From the NCBI GenBank assembly GCA_024500155.1, contig CM044871.1:74074402-74138401 (forward strand): 64,000 bases of DNA, given 5' to 3'. The stretch comes from Chenopodium formosanum (Eukaryota; Streptophyta; Magnoliopsida; Caryophyllales; Amaranthaceae). Shown piece after piece: positions 55,972 through 64,000 of the stretch. The notes under the pieces are model-generated. The model had not been told where the DNA came from. It made no database searches and saw only the letters and a program-made list of their open reading frames with translations. Position 1 is the first letter of the stretch; every line of letters starts with the position of its first letter. Both the position numbers and the translations under genes were made by a program.

Positions 55972-56681
55972 TCATTCTTCTTCTTTAATTTCCAACACTC
56001 GGTTTTGATATGACCCTTCACATGACAATAGTTACAAACTTTTCCTTTACCAAAATTCTTATTACCACCATGAGCAACTAGAGCATTATTTTGAGCAGGA
56101 TTATTAGATTTATTAACCAATTTATTGTCAATTAAATCTCTTTGAGTTAAGGCATCCTTAACATCCTTCTAACTCAAATCATCTCTACCATACAATAAAG
56201 TATCTAAAAAATGCTTATACGTACGCGGTAAAGAACACAACAACCTAATAGCCATATCCTCATCATCGATCTCAACATCGATGTTTTGCAAATCCATAAT
56301 AATAGACAAGAATTCATCTAAATAAGACTTAAGCAGTTTACCTTCTTCTAAACGAAGATCATGAAGTCTAGATTTGAGTAGTAGACGGTTGGTCACGCTC
56401 TTTGTCATATAAAGTGACTCCAACTTCAACCACAAACCCACAGGAGTCGTCTCCTTGACAACCTCTCTCAAAACATCATTAGAGAGACATAATTGAATTG
56501 CCGAAAGAGCCTTCAAATCAATCACCTCCCACGTATCCACTGTCATGCCCGAAGGCTTTTTGGATACACCTTAAAGAGCCTTGTGATAGCCACTTTGAAC
56601 CAAGATGGCTTTCATCTTCAATTTCCATAGGCCAAAATTCACTTGCCTATCGAATTTCTCAATATCAAATTTCATTGGCAT
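55972..56681 (-). pseudogene. Copia Gag, broken by stops and the CACTA insertion
   Basis: The - strand frame from the ATG at 56681 carries the copia Gag (UBN2-type) pattern: NFGLWKLKMKAIL, AIQLCLSNDVLREV, LWLKLESLYMTKSVTNRLLL, LDEFLSIIMDLQNI and IRLLCSLPRTY. A CCHC zinc knuckle follows (CNYCHVKGHIKTEC). In-frame stops occur near 56572 and 56171. The CACTA element enters right after KLKKKN, and a few gag codons continue beyond it at 48364. The product would be the nucleocapsid protein packaging the element's RNA. Confidence 0.85.
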
Positions 56682-56731
56682 AATTTAATCAAACTAATCT
56701 ATAAACACCTAAACCTTAAGACCTTAAAACC

Positions 56732-56748
56732 TTGGCTCTAGATACCAC
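56732..56748 (-). promoter_or_regulatory. Primer-binding site (initiator tRNA-Met type) of the copia element
   Basis: On the - strand TGGTATCTAGAGCC lies 2 bases inside the 5' LTR. It matches the common TGGTATCAGAGC primer site except for one inserted base. Confidence 0.75.
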
Positions 56749-56749
56749 T

Positions 56750-57428
56750 TTTTAGGAAATAAGGGTGTAGTTGTGTTTGATTAATGCGGAACAAGTCAAT
56801 GAAATTAAGAACGAGAAAAACAATAAAGAAGATAAACAAACAACACAAGGATTTACGTGGTTCGGTCAAAATAGACCTACATCCACGGGTGGGGGATTCG
56901 AAAGCTTCTTTTCTATAATGGAGAAAGAAACAAGAGAATAATACAAGGAGTCTTAAATCTAATGGCTAAAAAAAGCTATGATCTAATTGATCAACTAAAG
57001 GGTCCTTTTATAACACAAGGAAACCCTAATAAAACCCTAAGATTGTTCCCCAAGTATACTCAAATAGTCGTCATAGAAAAGATATAATTTATGGAAATAT
57101 TCCATCAATTATCCTAGAATAACCTAACTATCGATCTATAGCCCGGAAGCTAGCTCATGCCTGCCGCAAGTCCTCATAGGGCAGAGCTATAGCTCACTTG
57201 CATAGAGCTATAGCTCGCAGCCTCGTTGCAAATTTCTAGTTTCGTCAGGTTTTTGTAAAACGGTCATAACTTTCTCGTTTCTTATCGAAATAGGGTATAT
57301 GACCTATTGTTGGAAATATCTTGAACCAAGATATCACCTCCAACTTGAATCACCTCAAAATCAGTTGTAGTTTGAGATATATAATCGTTCAAAGTCAGCC
57401 CTACTAGATTTCGAGTCGCAATTTAACA
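56750..57428 (-). repeat. 5' LTR of the copia element
   Basis: This is the partner of 47016-47693 (679 against 678 bp). Its TG...CA end at 56750 has changed to TT, and the outer end TTTAACA is intact, followed by the TSD AGTTT. Confidence 0.87.
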
Positions 57429-57459
57429 AGTTTGATGACTATTTTGCTTAGACTACTAA

Positions 57460-57629
57460 GGCCCTGTTCTTTTGAGCTTCTGGGCAAAGCAAAGCCTTTT
57501 TTAGCAGAGAAGAACAGTTCAGCAAAGAAGATTGAAGCAGAGCAGATTTTTTTATATTATTATTAGTATTATTTTTAATCACAGCAGGGCAAAGCAGAGC
57601 AGAGTAGAGAAGCTCTAAAGATCGGGTCT
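57460..57629. mobile_element. Tourist-like MITE (TAA target site)
   Basis: The left end GGCCCTGTTCTTTTGAGCTT and the right end AGCTCTAAAGATCGGGTC are imperfect inverted repeats. Both flanks read TAA, the PIF/Harbinger target. The interior is rich in GCAAAGCAGAGCAGA-type repeats. Confidence 0.55.
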
Positions 57630-57778
57630 AATATGTCTTGTAAATATGTTAATAATTGTATAACTCATGATATCCCCTTCATATGTGATTAAATCATTAA
57701 CAGTAGTATTATTGTTTTCATATAGTATATGTTTATTGTATGCTATTTAATCTTGTCTTGTTATTTTGTATAGTGATA

Positions 57779-58840
57779 ATGTCGAGCCTTGCCAAGCTCG
57801 AATTTGTGGTCCTTGATATTACCGGAAAGAATTGTTTATTATGGGTGTTAGATGCTGAAATACACCTAGATGCTAAAGGGCTTGGTAAAACAATCAAAGA
57901 GGCTAATGAGGCAACACCTCAAGATAAGGCTAAGGCCATGATATTCCTTCGCCATCACCTCCATGAAGGTCTTAAAAATGAATATTTAACTGTGAAAGAC
58001 CCATAAATCCTTTGGAGTAATAGTGATACTTCCTAGAGCTCGTTATGAATGGTTGAATTTGAGATTGCAAGATTTTGAATATGTTAGTGAATATAACTCA
58101 ACTATGTTTAAAATAACTTCTCAATTGAAATTATGTAGAGAAAATATTACTGATGCAGAAATGCTTGAAAAGACATACTCCACTTTCCATGCAAATAATA
58201 TTGTCCTACAGACACAATATAGAGAAAAAGGTTTTAAAAAATATTCTGAATTAATATCTTGTCTTCTTGTGGCTGAGCAAAATAACGAGCTGTTAATGAA
58301 AAATCATGAATCACGTCGTACTGGCTCTACTCCATTCCCTGAAGCAAATGTGACAACCCATAACAGGAAAGAAACTAAAAATAGAGACCATTCCAGCAGT
58401 AGTGGTCGAGGTAGAGGTCGCAGTTGTGACCAATGGCGCGGTCGTGGTCGTGGGCGTGGTTTTAGTGGATATGGTAGAGGTCGTGGAGGTCGTTTCACAA
58501 ACTCACATTCTCCCCAGAAGTGGGAACGTAGGGATGATAAATAGAAAAGTGATACCAATATATGTTACCGTTGTGGAGGAAAAGGCCATTGGTCTCGGGT
58601 TTGTAGAACTCCAAAGCATCTTGTTGAACTTTACCAAGAATCATTGAAGAAAGGAAATAAAGTTGAGGCAAACCTTGTTCTTAAAGATGGTGAAGGTGAT
58701 TTTGATTTTGATTTTGGCAATGCAAATCATTTCGATGTTGCTAATTTCCTTACTTCCCCGGAAGGGAATAATTTTTATTTTTGCAATACAACTCATTTAG
58801 AAGTTGGTGATTTCTTCAATGCCCTAGAAGGGAATAATTA
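57779..58840 (+). pseudogene. Copia Gag fragment with CCHC zinc knuckle
   Basis: From the ATG at 57779 the frame shows LEFVVLDITGKNCLLWVLD, AKAMIFLRHHLHEGLKNEYL, then a stop (TAA at 58003) and an apparent deletion of roughly 10 codons. It resumes at 58023 with ARYEWLNLRLQDFEYVSEYN and YSELISCLLVAEQNNELLMK, then a long Arg/Gly-rich tract (58400-58500). A stop (58542) precedes the zinc knuckle CYRCGGKGHWSRVC. The family is the widespread plant copia Gag with an RGG-type tail. Confidence 0.85.
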
Positions 58841-59030
58841 AATTTATATTATTTTGTGTCAACTTTAAGTATTAGACTTTATCTAGTTATTTAATTTATG
58901 TTAATTTCTATAGTTGTAATAAGGACTTTATATGCTTTATGAATTTTTGAATTATTTGGGTGTTTTTATTGATTTATTTATTTTATCATCTTTATTTTTA
59001 TGCTTAATATTTTGACATGTATTTTATCTC

Positions 59031-60215
59031 ATGAAGAATATGGATATTACTCAAGTTCAATTTGCTATGAATGGTGAAGAATTATGTCTTGCCGACAGTG
59101 AAACTACTCATATAATACTTAAAAATAAAAAATATTTCTCTCATTTGATGATGAAAAGGATTAATGTGAGTACCATATCGGGTAGTACAAATATCATTGA
59201 GGGCTCCAGATAGCCACTATAAAATTGCCTTGAGGAACTGAAATTAAAATAATTGATGCTTTATACTCCCTATTGTCTCAAAGAAATTTATTAAGTTTTA
59301 AGGATATTGCAACAATGTTTGTCATATTGAGACAACCAATGAATAAAATAACGAATTCCTTCAAATCACAAATATAACTCAAGGCTCAAAACATGTTTTA
59401 GAGAAACTACCTACATTCTCTAGTGGTTTGTACTACACAAAAATCAATGCTATTGAAGCTCGTGCTATAGTAAACCAGAAGTTTACTGATAATTTTGTTG
59501 TTTGGCATGACCGGTTAGGCCATCTCGGTTCAATAATGATGCAAAAAATAATTACGAATTCATGTGGACATTCTTTGAAGAGCCAGCAGATTCTTCATAA
59601 TAATTTTTCATGTGCTGCTTGCTTAGAAGGCAAGTTGATTATTCGCCCATCACCAGCTAAAATTAATTTTGAATCAATTAGTTTTCTGGAATGTATACAA
59701 GGAGATATTTGTAGGCCCATACATCCCCCATGTGGACTATTTAGATATTTTATGGTTATAATTGATGCATCAACTAGATGGTCACATGTGTCTTTGTTAT
59801 CAAATTGTAACCTGGCGTTTGCGAGATTACTTGCCCAATTGATTAAGGTACGGGCACATTTTCCAAATACTCCCATTAAGACTATTCGGCTTGACAATGC
59901 TGGTAAATTTACATCTCAAGCTTTTAATGGTTATTGCATGTCCATTGGGATATATGTTGAACATCCTGTAGCACATGTTCATACACAAAACGGTTTGGCA
60001 TATTCATTAATAAAACGTATTCAGTTAATTGCTAGACCATTGCTTATGAAATTCAATCTCCTAATTTCTGCTTGGAGACATGCTATATTACATGCAGCAG
60101 CACTAATTCGCATTAGGCCAACAAGTTAGCACAAGTTCTCCCCATTACAATCGGTTTATGGTCAGGAACCAAATATTTCCTATCTAAGATTTTTGGATGT
60201 GTGGTTTATGTACCA
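59031..60215 (+). pseudogene. Copia protease remnant and integrase
   Basis: Around 59090 the protease active-site phrase is DSETTH, where the family has DSGTTH; Gly to Glu should inactivate it. From 59500 the integrase reads WHDRLGHLG, CAACLEGK (zinc-binding HHCC part), MVIIDASTRWSHV (first catalytic Asp) and IKTIRLDNAGKFTS (second Asp). Stops occur at 59211, near 59378 and at 60127. The intervals between pieces are shorter than in intact elements. Confidence 0.8.
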
Positions 60216-61198
60216 ATAGCTCCACCACAACGCTCTAAGATGGGTCCTCAAAGGAGTTTGGGAATATATGTTGGGTTTGAATCCCCGTCAATAATTAAAT
60301 ATCTTGAGCCTACAACAGGAAAATTAATTTACGGCTCATTTTGCAGATTGTCATTTTAACAGGTCACTTTTCCTAACATTAGGGGGAGAAAAGAGAGAGT
60401 TGGAAAAAGAAATTAAATGGAATGAATTATCATTATCTTATCTTGATCCTTGAACTAAACAATGTGAACTGGAATTTCAAAAGATAATTCATTTGCAAAG
60501 CTTAGCGAATCAATTGCCAGACTCGTTTGCTGACCCAAAAACAGTGAACAAGTCACATATTCCAGCTGTAAATGCTCCATTTAAAATAGATGTCCCGGAA
60601 GGACAAAATAATTTTGCTAATGAGTCTAAACCACGTCAAAAACGTGGAAGACCAATAGGTTCTAAAGATAAGAATCCTCAGAAAAGAAAAGGAACATTGA
60701 TTGATGATGGTCAAATTGAAGAAACAATTTCCAAAGGATCTCCAGAAGAGACTTTAAACATGATACAAGAAGAAATTTAGGTATGTACCTGATAATGAAG
60801 AAATTTCAACAAATTATATCATGTCTGGAATTACATGGAACCGAAATCAAATCGACGTCGATGATGTTTTTGCATGCAATGTAGCATTAGATGTTATGGA
60901 TAATAATGAGGATCATGAACCAAAATCCATTGAAGAATATAGACAAATAAATGATTGGCCAAAATGGAAAGAAGCAATTAAAGCATAATTAAAATCTCAT
61001 GGAAAAAGAGAAGTTTTCGGAGCTGTAGTCTGTACACCTGAAGGTGTAAAGCTAGTGGGATATAAATGGGTCTTTGTGCGAAACAGAAATGAGAAGGGTG
61101 AAGTTGTAATATATAAGGCACTCTTAGTTGCACAAGGATTCCCACAAAGACCTGGTATTGATTATGAGGAGACATATTCTCTTGTGGTCGATGCAACT

Positions 61199-62840
61199 TG
61201 TAGGCGTCGCTTGAAGTGCGCCTACGTTAAAGCATGTGTGAATATGCTTGGCAATCATAAGAAGTGGGAATTGACATTACGAATAGGGACAAAGCAAAGT
61301 AGGGAGCCGCCAACAAGTTTTTAAGGAACTTGTAAACCGTTCACGGATCATAAAAGACAACCACGATAAAGGGACAATGATAGGCAACAACGATTGACCC
61401 TTGAAGGTTACACCCCATTCATAATCCATGAGATTACTAACTCTATATGGTTTGGAACCACGAAAGGAGGATCAGGGATGATGGTACGAAGTGAGTCATG
61501 GAGTCACATTCGCCCGTATTGGTCTCTACTCGATTCTTATAGTGAAAAGTGATTCTTGTGATCTCAAAGGCATACGAACAAAATATTCAATTTGCTCCAA
61601 ACTATTATTAGGCTAAATTGGTTGAATATTAATGCAACATATTATTCTAAAATACTGTGATCACTTGAATTAATAACAAGATGAAAAAGGAATCTAAACC
61701 GGTCGTCCAAATTATCTTATTAGTCGTGATTTTCAATTACATATTCCCTTTAAACATGCAATATGGTGATCATAAAATATAATAGAATTCTCATTAATAT
61801 TGGAAGCAATTTGACAATAATTCCAACAATATACAATCGTTAGAAAAATAATAGAAATAAAAGGAATATAATTCTTACTTTGATTTTGTTTGCTTGCAAC
61901 TACAAAATAATAAACGAGTTAGTAACTTCAAGGAAATAATAATAAAACAATAATTAAATTAAATAAAGTAGAGTTGATTTAGGGCCAAACCTTTAAACAG
62001 TTCTACCTTTCACGCCTTGGCTTAAGGACAAAATCACGAGTAAAGTATGGACTCCTTAGAGTGCTTGAAGAAGGAATTTTGAAAGAATAAGGGTAGGCTA
62101 GTGTTTAGGCTAGAGCATAGAAGAGAGAAAAAATAGAGAATAATTGATGCCCCGTACATCAGAAATGAGGGGGTATTTATAGAAAAAATGTGCTGAGGGA
62201 ACACACGGAACTCTAAAATGATAAAAACCCTAAAAAAGTATCCCGCGACACGGCACTGTGTACCGTGACACGGGAATTCCCACCGTTAGACGAGAAAAAT
62301 TCCCGAGACGCGGTGAACAATTGTGTGACGCGGGAAATATTTTAGGGTACGAGGAATAAAACGCGTGAAGGGTTTATGCGGAACGGACATGGAAACTCCC
62401 GTGTCACAGCAGGTTTCCCGTGTCACGGGAAATCCCACCGTCTGACGGGACTGTTTCCCGTGACACGGTGGACTATTACCGTGACGCGGGAATTTTTTAT
62501 CCGTTTTTCCGTCTAAATTCATTTTTAACCCTAATTTCGTTCAGCAGTTTAAGTGTCGATTGATAATTTCGGGCCATTTCTGTTTTTATTATTATTTGGG
62601 CTAAAATAAGAAAATAAGTAAATAAAATAAATAAAAGGTTTGGGCTGAAATTAAAAAAAAAAAAATCTATGCTTTGACCAAACATCAAGATTGATCCATG
62701 GACTATTCAGAAAAATGAATTTAATTAAACACAATTTTTTAATCACTCTCGGGATTAAATACTAAACCCGACCAATAGTGGCGGTGAAAGGTTGTTCATC
62801 ATCGGGTTTGGTTTTGGGGAGACATTTTTAGGTGTCTACA
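61199..62840. mobile_element. Solo LTR (1,642 bp) in the copia RT gene
   Basis: It begins TGTAGGCGTCG and ends GGTGTCTACA (TG...CA, 5-bp inverted TGTAG/CTACA). The 5-bp direct repeat CAACT flanks it (61194-61198 and 62841-62845). Removing it restores the RT reading frame. There is no internal retrotransposon sequence, so it is a solo LTR. It opens with an imperfect hairpin, GTAGGCG...CGCCTAC. Confidence 0.85.
62225..62495. repeat. CCGTGACACGG / CCGTGACGCGG palindromic repeats inside the LTR
   Basis: About ten variants of CCCGTGTCACGGG, CCGTGACGCGG and CACCGT(C/T)(A/T)GACGGG in both orientations lie within 270 bp. This is far more GC-rich than the surrounding LTR. Confidence 0.75.
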
Positions 62841-63076
62841 CAACTACTTTTAGATTTTTGATTAGTCTGGCAATAAGAGAAGGACTTGACTTACGTTTGA
62901 TGGATGTAGTCACAACTTATTTATATGGCCCCCTAGATAATGACATTTACATGAAGCTCCCATAAAGATTCAAACTGCCAGAAGCAGCAAAATCTAGTTC
63001 TCGAGAACATTTCTGTATTAAATTGAACATATTTCTTTATAGATTAAAACAATCTGGGCGTATGTGGTATAACCGT

Positions 63077-64000
63077 TGTAGGCGTCGTTCGAACTGCGCC
63101 TACGTTAAGCATGTTGTGAATATGCTTGGCACTCATAGGAAGTGGGAATTGACATTACGATTAGGGACAAAGCAAAGTAGGGAGCCGCCAACAAGTTTTT
63201 AAGGAACTTGTAAACCGTTCACGGATCATTAAAAGGCAACCACGATAAAGGGACAACGAAGGCAACGATTGACCCGTGAAGGTTACACCCCATTCATAAT
63301 CCATGAGATTATTAACTCAATATGGTTCGGAACCACGAAAGGAGGATCGGGGATGATGGTACGAAGTGAGTCATGGAGTCACATTCGCCCGTATTGGCCT
63401 CTACTCGATTCTTATATTGAAAAGCATTCCTGTGATCTCAAAGGCATGCAAACAATAATTCAATTCGCTCCAAACTATTATTTAACTAAATTGGTTCAAA
63501 ATTAATGCACACATAATTCTAAATATTTGGTGATCACTTGATTAAACAACAAGATTAAAAAGGAACCTAAACCGGTTGTCCAAATTATCTTATTAGTCGT
63601 GATTTTCAATTACATATTCCCATTAACATGCAATATTGTGATCAATAAATATAATAAAATCAATATAAACATAAAAAAAACCAATTTAATCATAATTCTA
63701 ACAATAGAAAAATCGTTAGAAAAATAATAATAAAAAGAGCATAACTCTTACTTTGAATCTGTTTGCTTGCAACTACAAAATAATAAACGAGTTAGTAACT
63801 TCAAGGAAATAATAAAACAACAATTAAATTAAATTAAATAAAAACAAGGTTAATTTTGGGGCCAAACCCTCAAACGATTCTACCTTTCACGCCTTGGTTT
63901 AAGGATAGAACCTCGAGTAAAATATGGACTCCTTTGAGTGCTTGAAGAAGGAATTTTGAAGTGAAAAGGGTAGGCTAGTGTTTAGATTAAGAGCATAGAA
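63077..64000. mobile_element. Second LTR of the same family, cut by the window end
   Basis: It begins TGTAGGCGTCG at 63077 and aligns with 61199-62120 almost throughout (GGGAATTGACATTACGA, GGGAGCCGCCAACAAG, TTCACGCCTTGG), with many small differences. The left flank is ACCGT (63072-63076), within copia RT. The right end is outside the window, so solo LTR or full element cannot be told. Confidence 0.85.

Larger units (their letters stand above)
47016..57428 (-). mobile_element. Gag-only Ty1-copia retrotransposon, split by a CACTA element
   Basis: Two direct repeats (47016-47693 and 56750-57428) are the LTRs, flanked by the 5-bp TSD AGTTT (47011-47015 and 57429-57433). On the - strand a tRNA-Met-type primer-binding site follows the 5' LTR, and a purine tract AAGGTGGAGAT precedes the 3' LTR. 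Excluding the CACTA insertion, the internal region is only about 1.45 kb. It has gag (56681-55972) but no protease, integrase or reverse transcriptase, so the element depended on helper proteins. Confidence 0.85.
57779..63076 (+). mobile_element. Decayed Ty1-copia retrotransposon, + strand, partial
   Basis: Gag, protease, integrase and reverse transcriptase segments occur in copia order. LTRs and a primer-binding site are not visible on the left. The right part is cut by a solo LTR at 61199 and again by another LTR at 63077. Multiple stops and small deletions show an old, inactive copy. Confidence 0.85.
60493..63076 (+). pseudogene. Copia reverse transcriptase, interrupted by a solo LTR
   Basis: 60493-60778 is the basic linker before RT (PRQKRGRPIGSKDKNPQKRK). 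RT proper starts near 61040 (GYKWVFVRNRNEKGEVVIYK, ALLVAQGFPQRPGIDYEET) and stops at the LTR insertion (61198). It continues at 62841 in the same frame (TTFRFLISLAIREGLDLRLM, DVVTTYLYGPLDNDIYMKLP, then a stop) to LYRLKQSGRMWYNR at 63076, where a second LTR enters. The YVDD active-site region would lie beyond the window. Confidence 0.85.

Noticed and set aside
61199..64000. The two LTR copies as ends of one short LTR retrotransposon
   Set aside because: The 236 bp between them are colinear copia RT that rejoins 61198 across TSD CAACT, so the first is a solo LTR and the second an independent insertion.
1..64000. tRNA, rRNA or organelle DNA insertions
   Set aside because: I looked for clover-leaf-type A/B boxes and plastid gene phrases and saw none convincing; a tRNAscan or BLAST run would be needed to exclude short ones.

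Overview
This window is plant nuclear DNA. The genes have GT-AG introns, the spacers are AT-rich and packed with MITEs, and there are nested LTR retrotransposons, a CACTA element and Helitrons. The plastid ribosomal protein L13 gene strongly resembles my recollection of the spinach protein, and fragments of the ACTCCGTA type recur. I therefore infer a Caryophyllales genome, probably Amaranthaceae/Chenopodiaceae; the species is not determined.

Only three conserved host genes are visible. Two are TRICHOME BIREFRINGENCE-LIKE (TBL, PMR5/ESK1 family) genes on the + strand (4854-9179 and 38786-41170) with the same five-exon structure, so they are tandem duplicates. The first has a nonsense codon exactly where the second has a conserved Trp. 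The third is the nuclear gene for plastid ribosomal protein L13 on the - strand (41548-46231, four exons, 246 aa), convergent with the second TBL gene.

Between the TBL genes lies a Helitron inside a Helitron. The outer one (10416-38715, - strand) starts 70 bp upstream of the second TBL start codon. It carries host exon fragments, one recognisable as a SYP31/32-type syntaxin, and a scrap of a Helitron replicase. The inner one (12139-33547, + strand, 21.4 kb) sits in a TC-rich repeat array of the outer. A paralogous unoccupied site in the same array confirms its exact ends. The inner Helitron carries a decayed Rep/helicase gene, an RPA70-like gene, and several small intact reading frames that I do not recognise (coiled-coil, basic and acidic proteins, and one possible dsRNA-binding protein). 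This cargo is the best candidate for something undescribed.

The right part (47016-64000) is a TE nest. A gag-only Ty1-copia element (47016-57428, - strand, TSD AGTTT) is split by a 7.6-kb CACTA transposon (48365-55971, TSD TCA). The CACTA encodes a broken TNP2 N-terminus, an En/Spm-type protein and a Ulp1-like cysteine protease. To its right is a decayed + strand copia polyprotein (57779-63076). Its reverse transcriptase is interrupted by a 1.64-kb solo LTR (61199-62840, TSD CAACT) and then by a second LTR of the same family that runs off the window end.

The left part (1-4850) holds a non-autonomous hAT element with an 8-bp TSD, a Stowaway-like MITE, three tandem ~307-bp repeats, and a Tourist-like MITE. 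A second Tourist-like copy and a MULE-type MITE lie inside introns of the first TBL gene.
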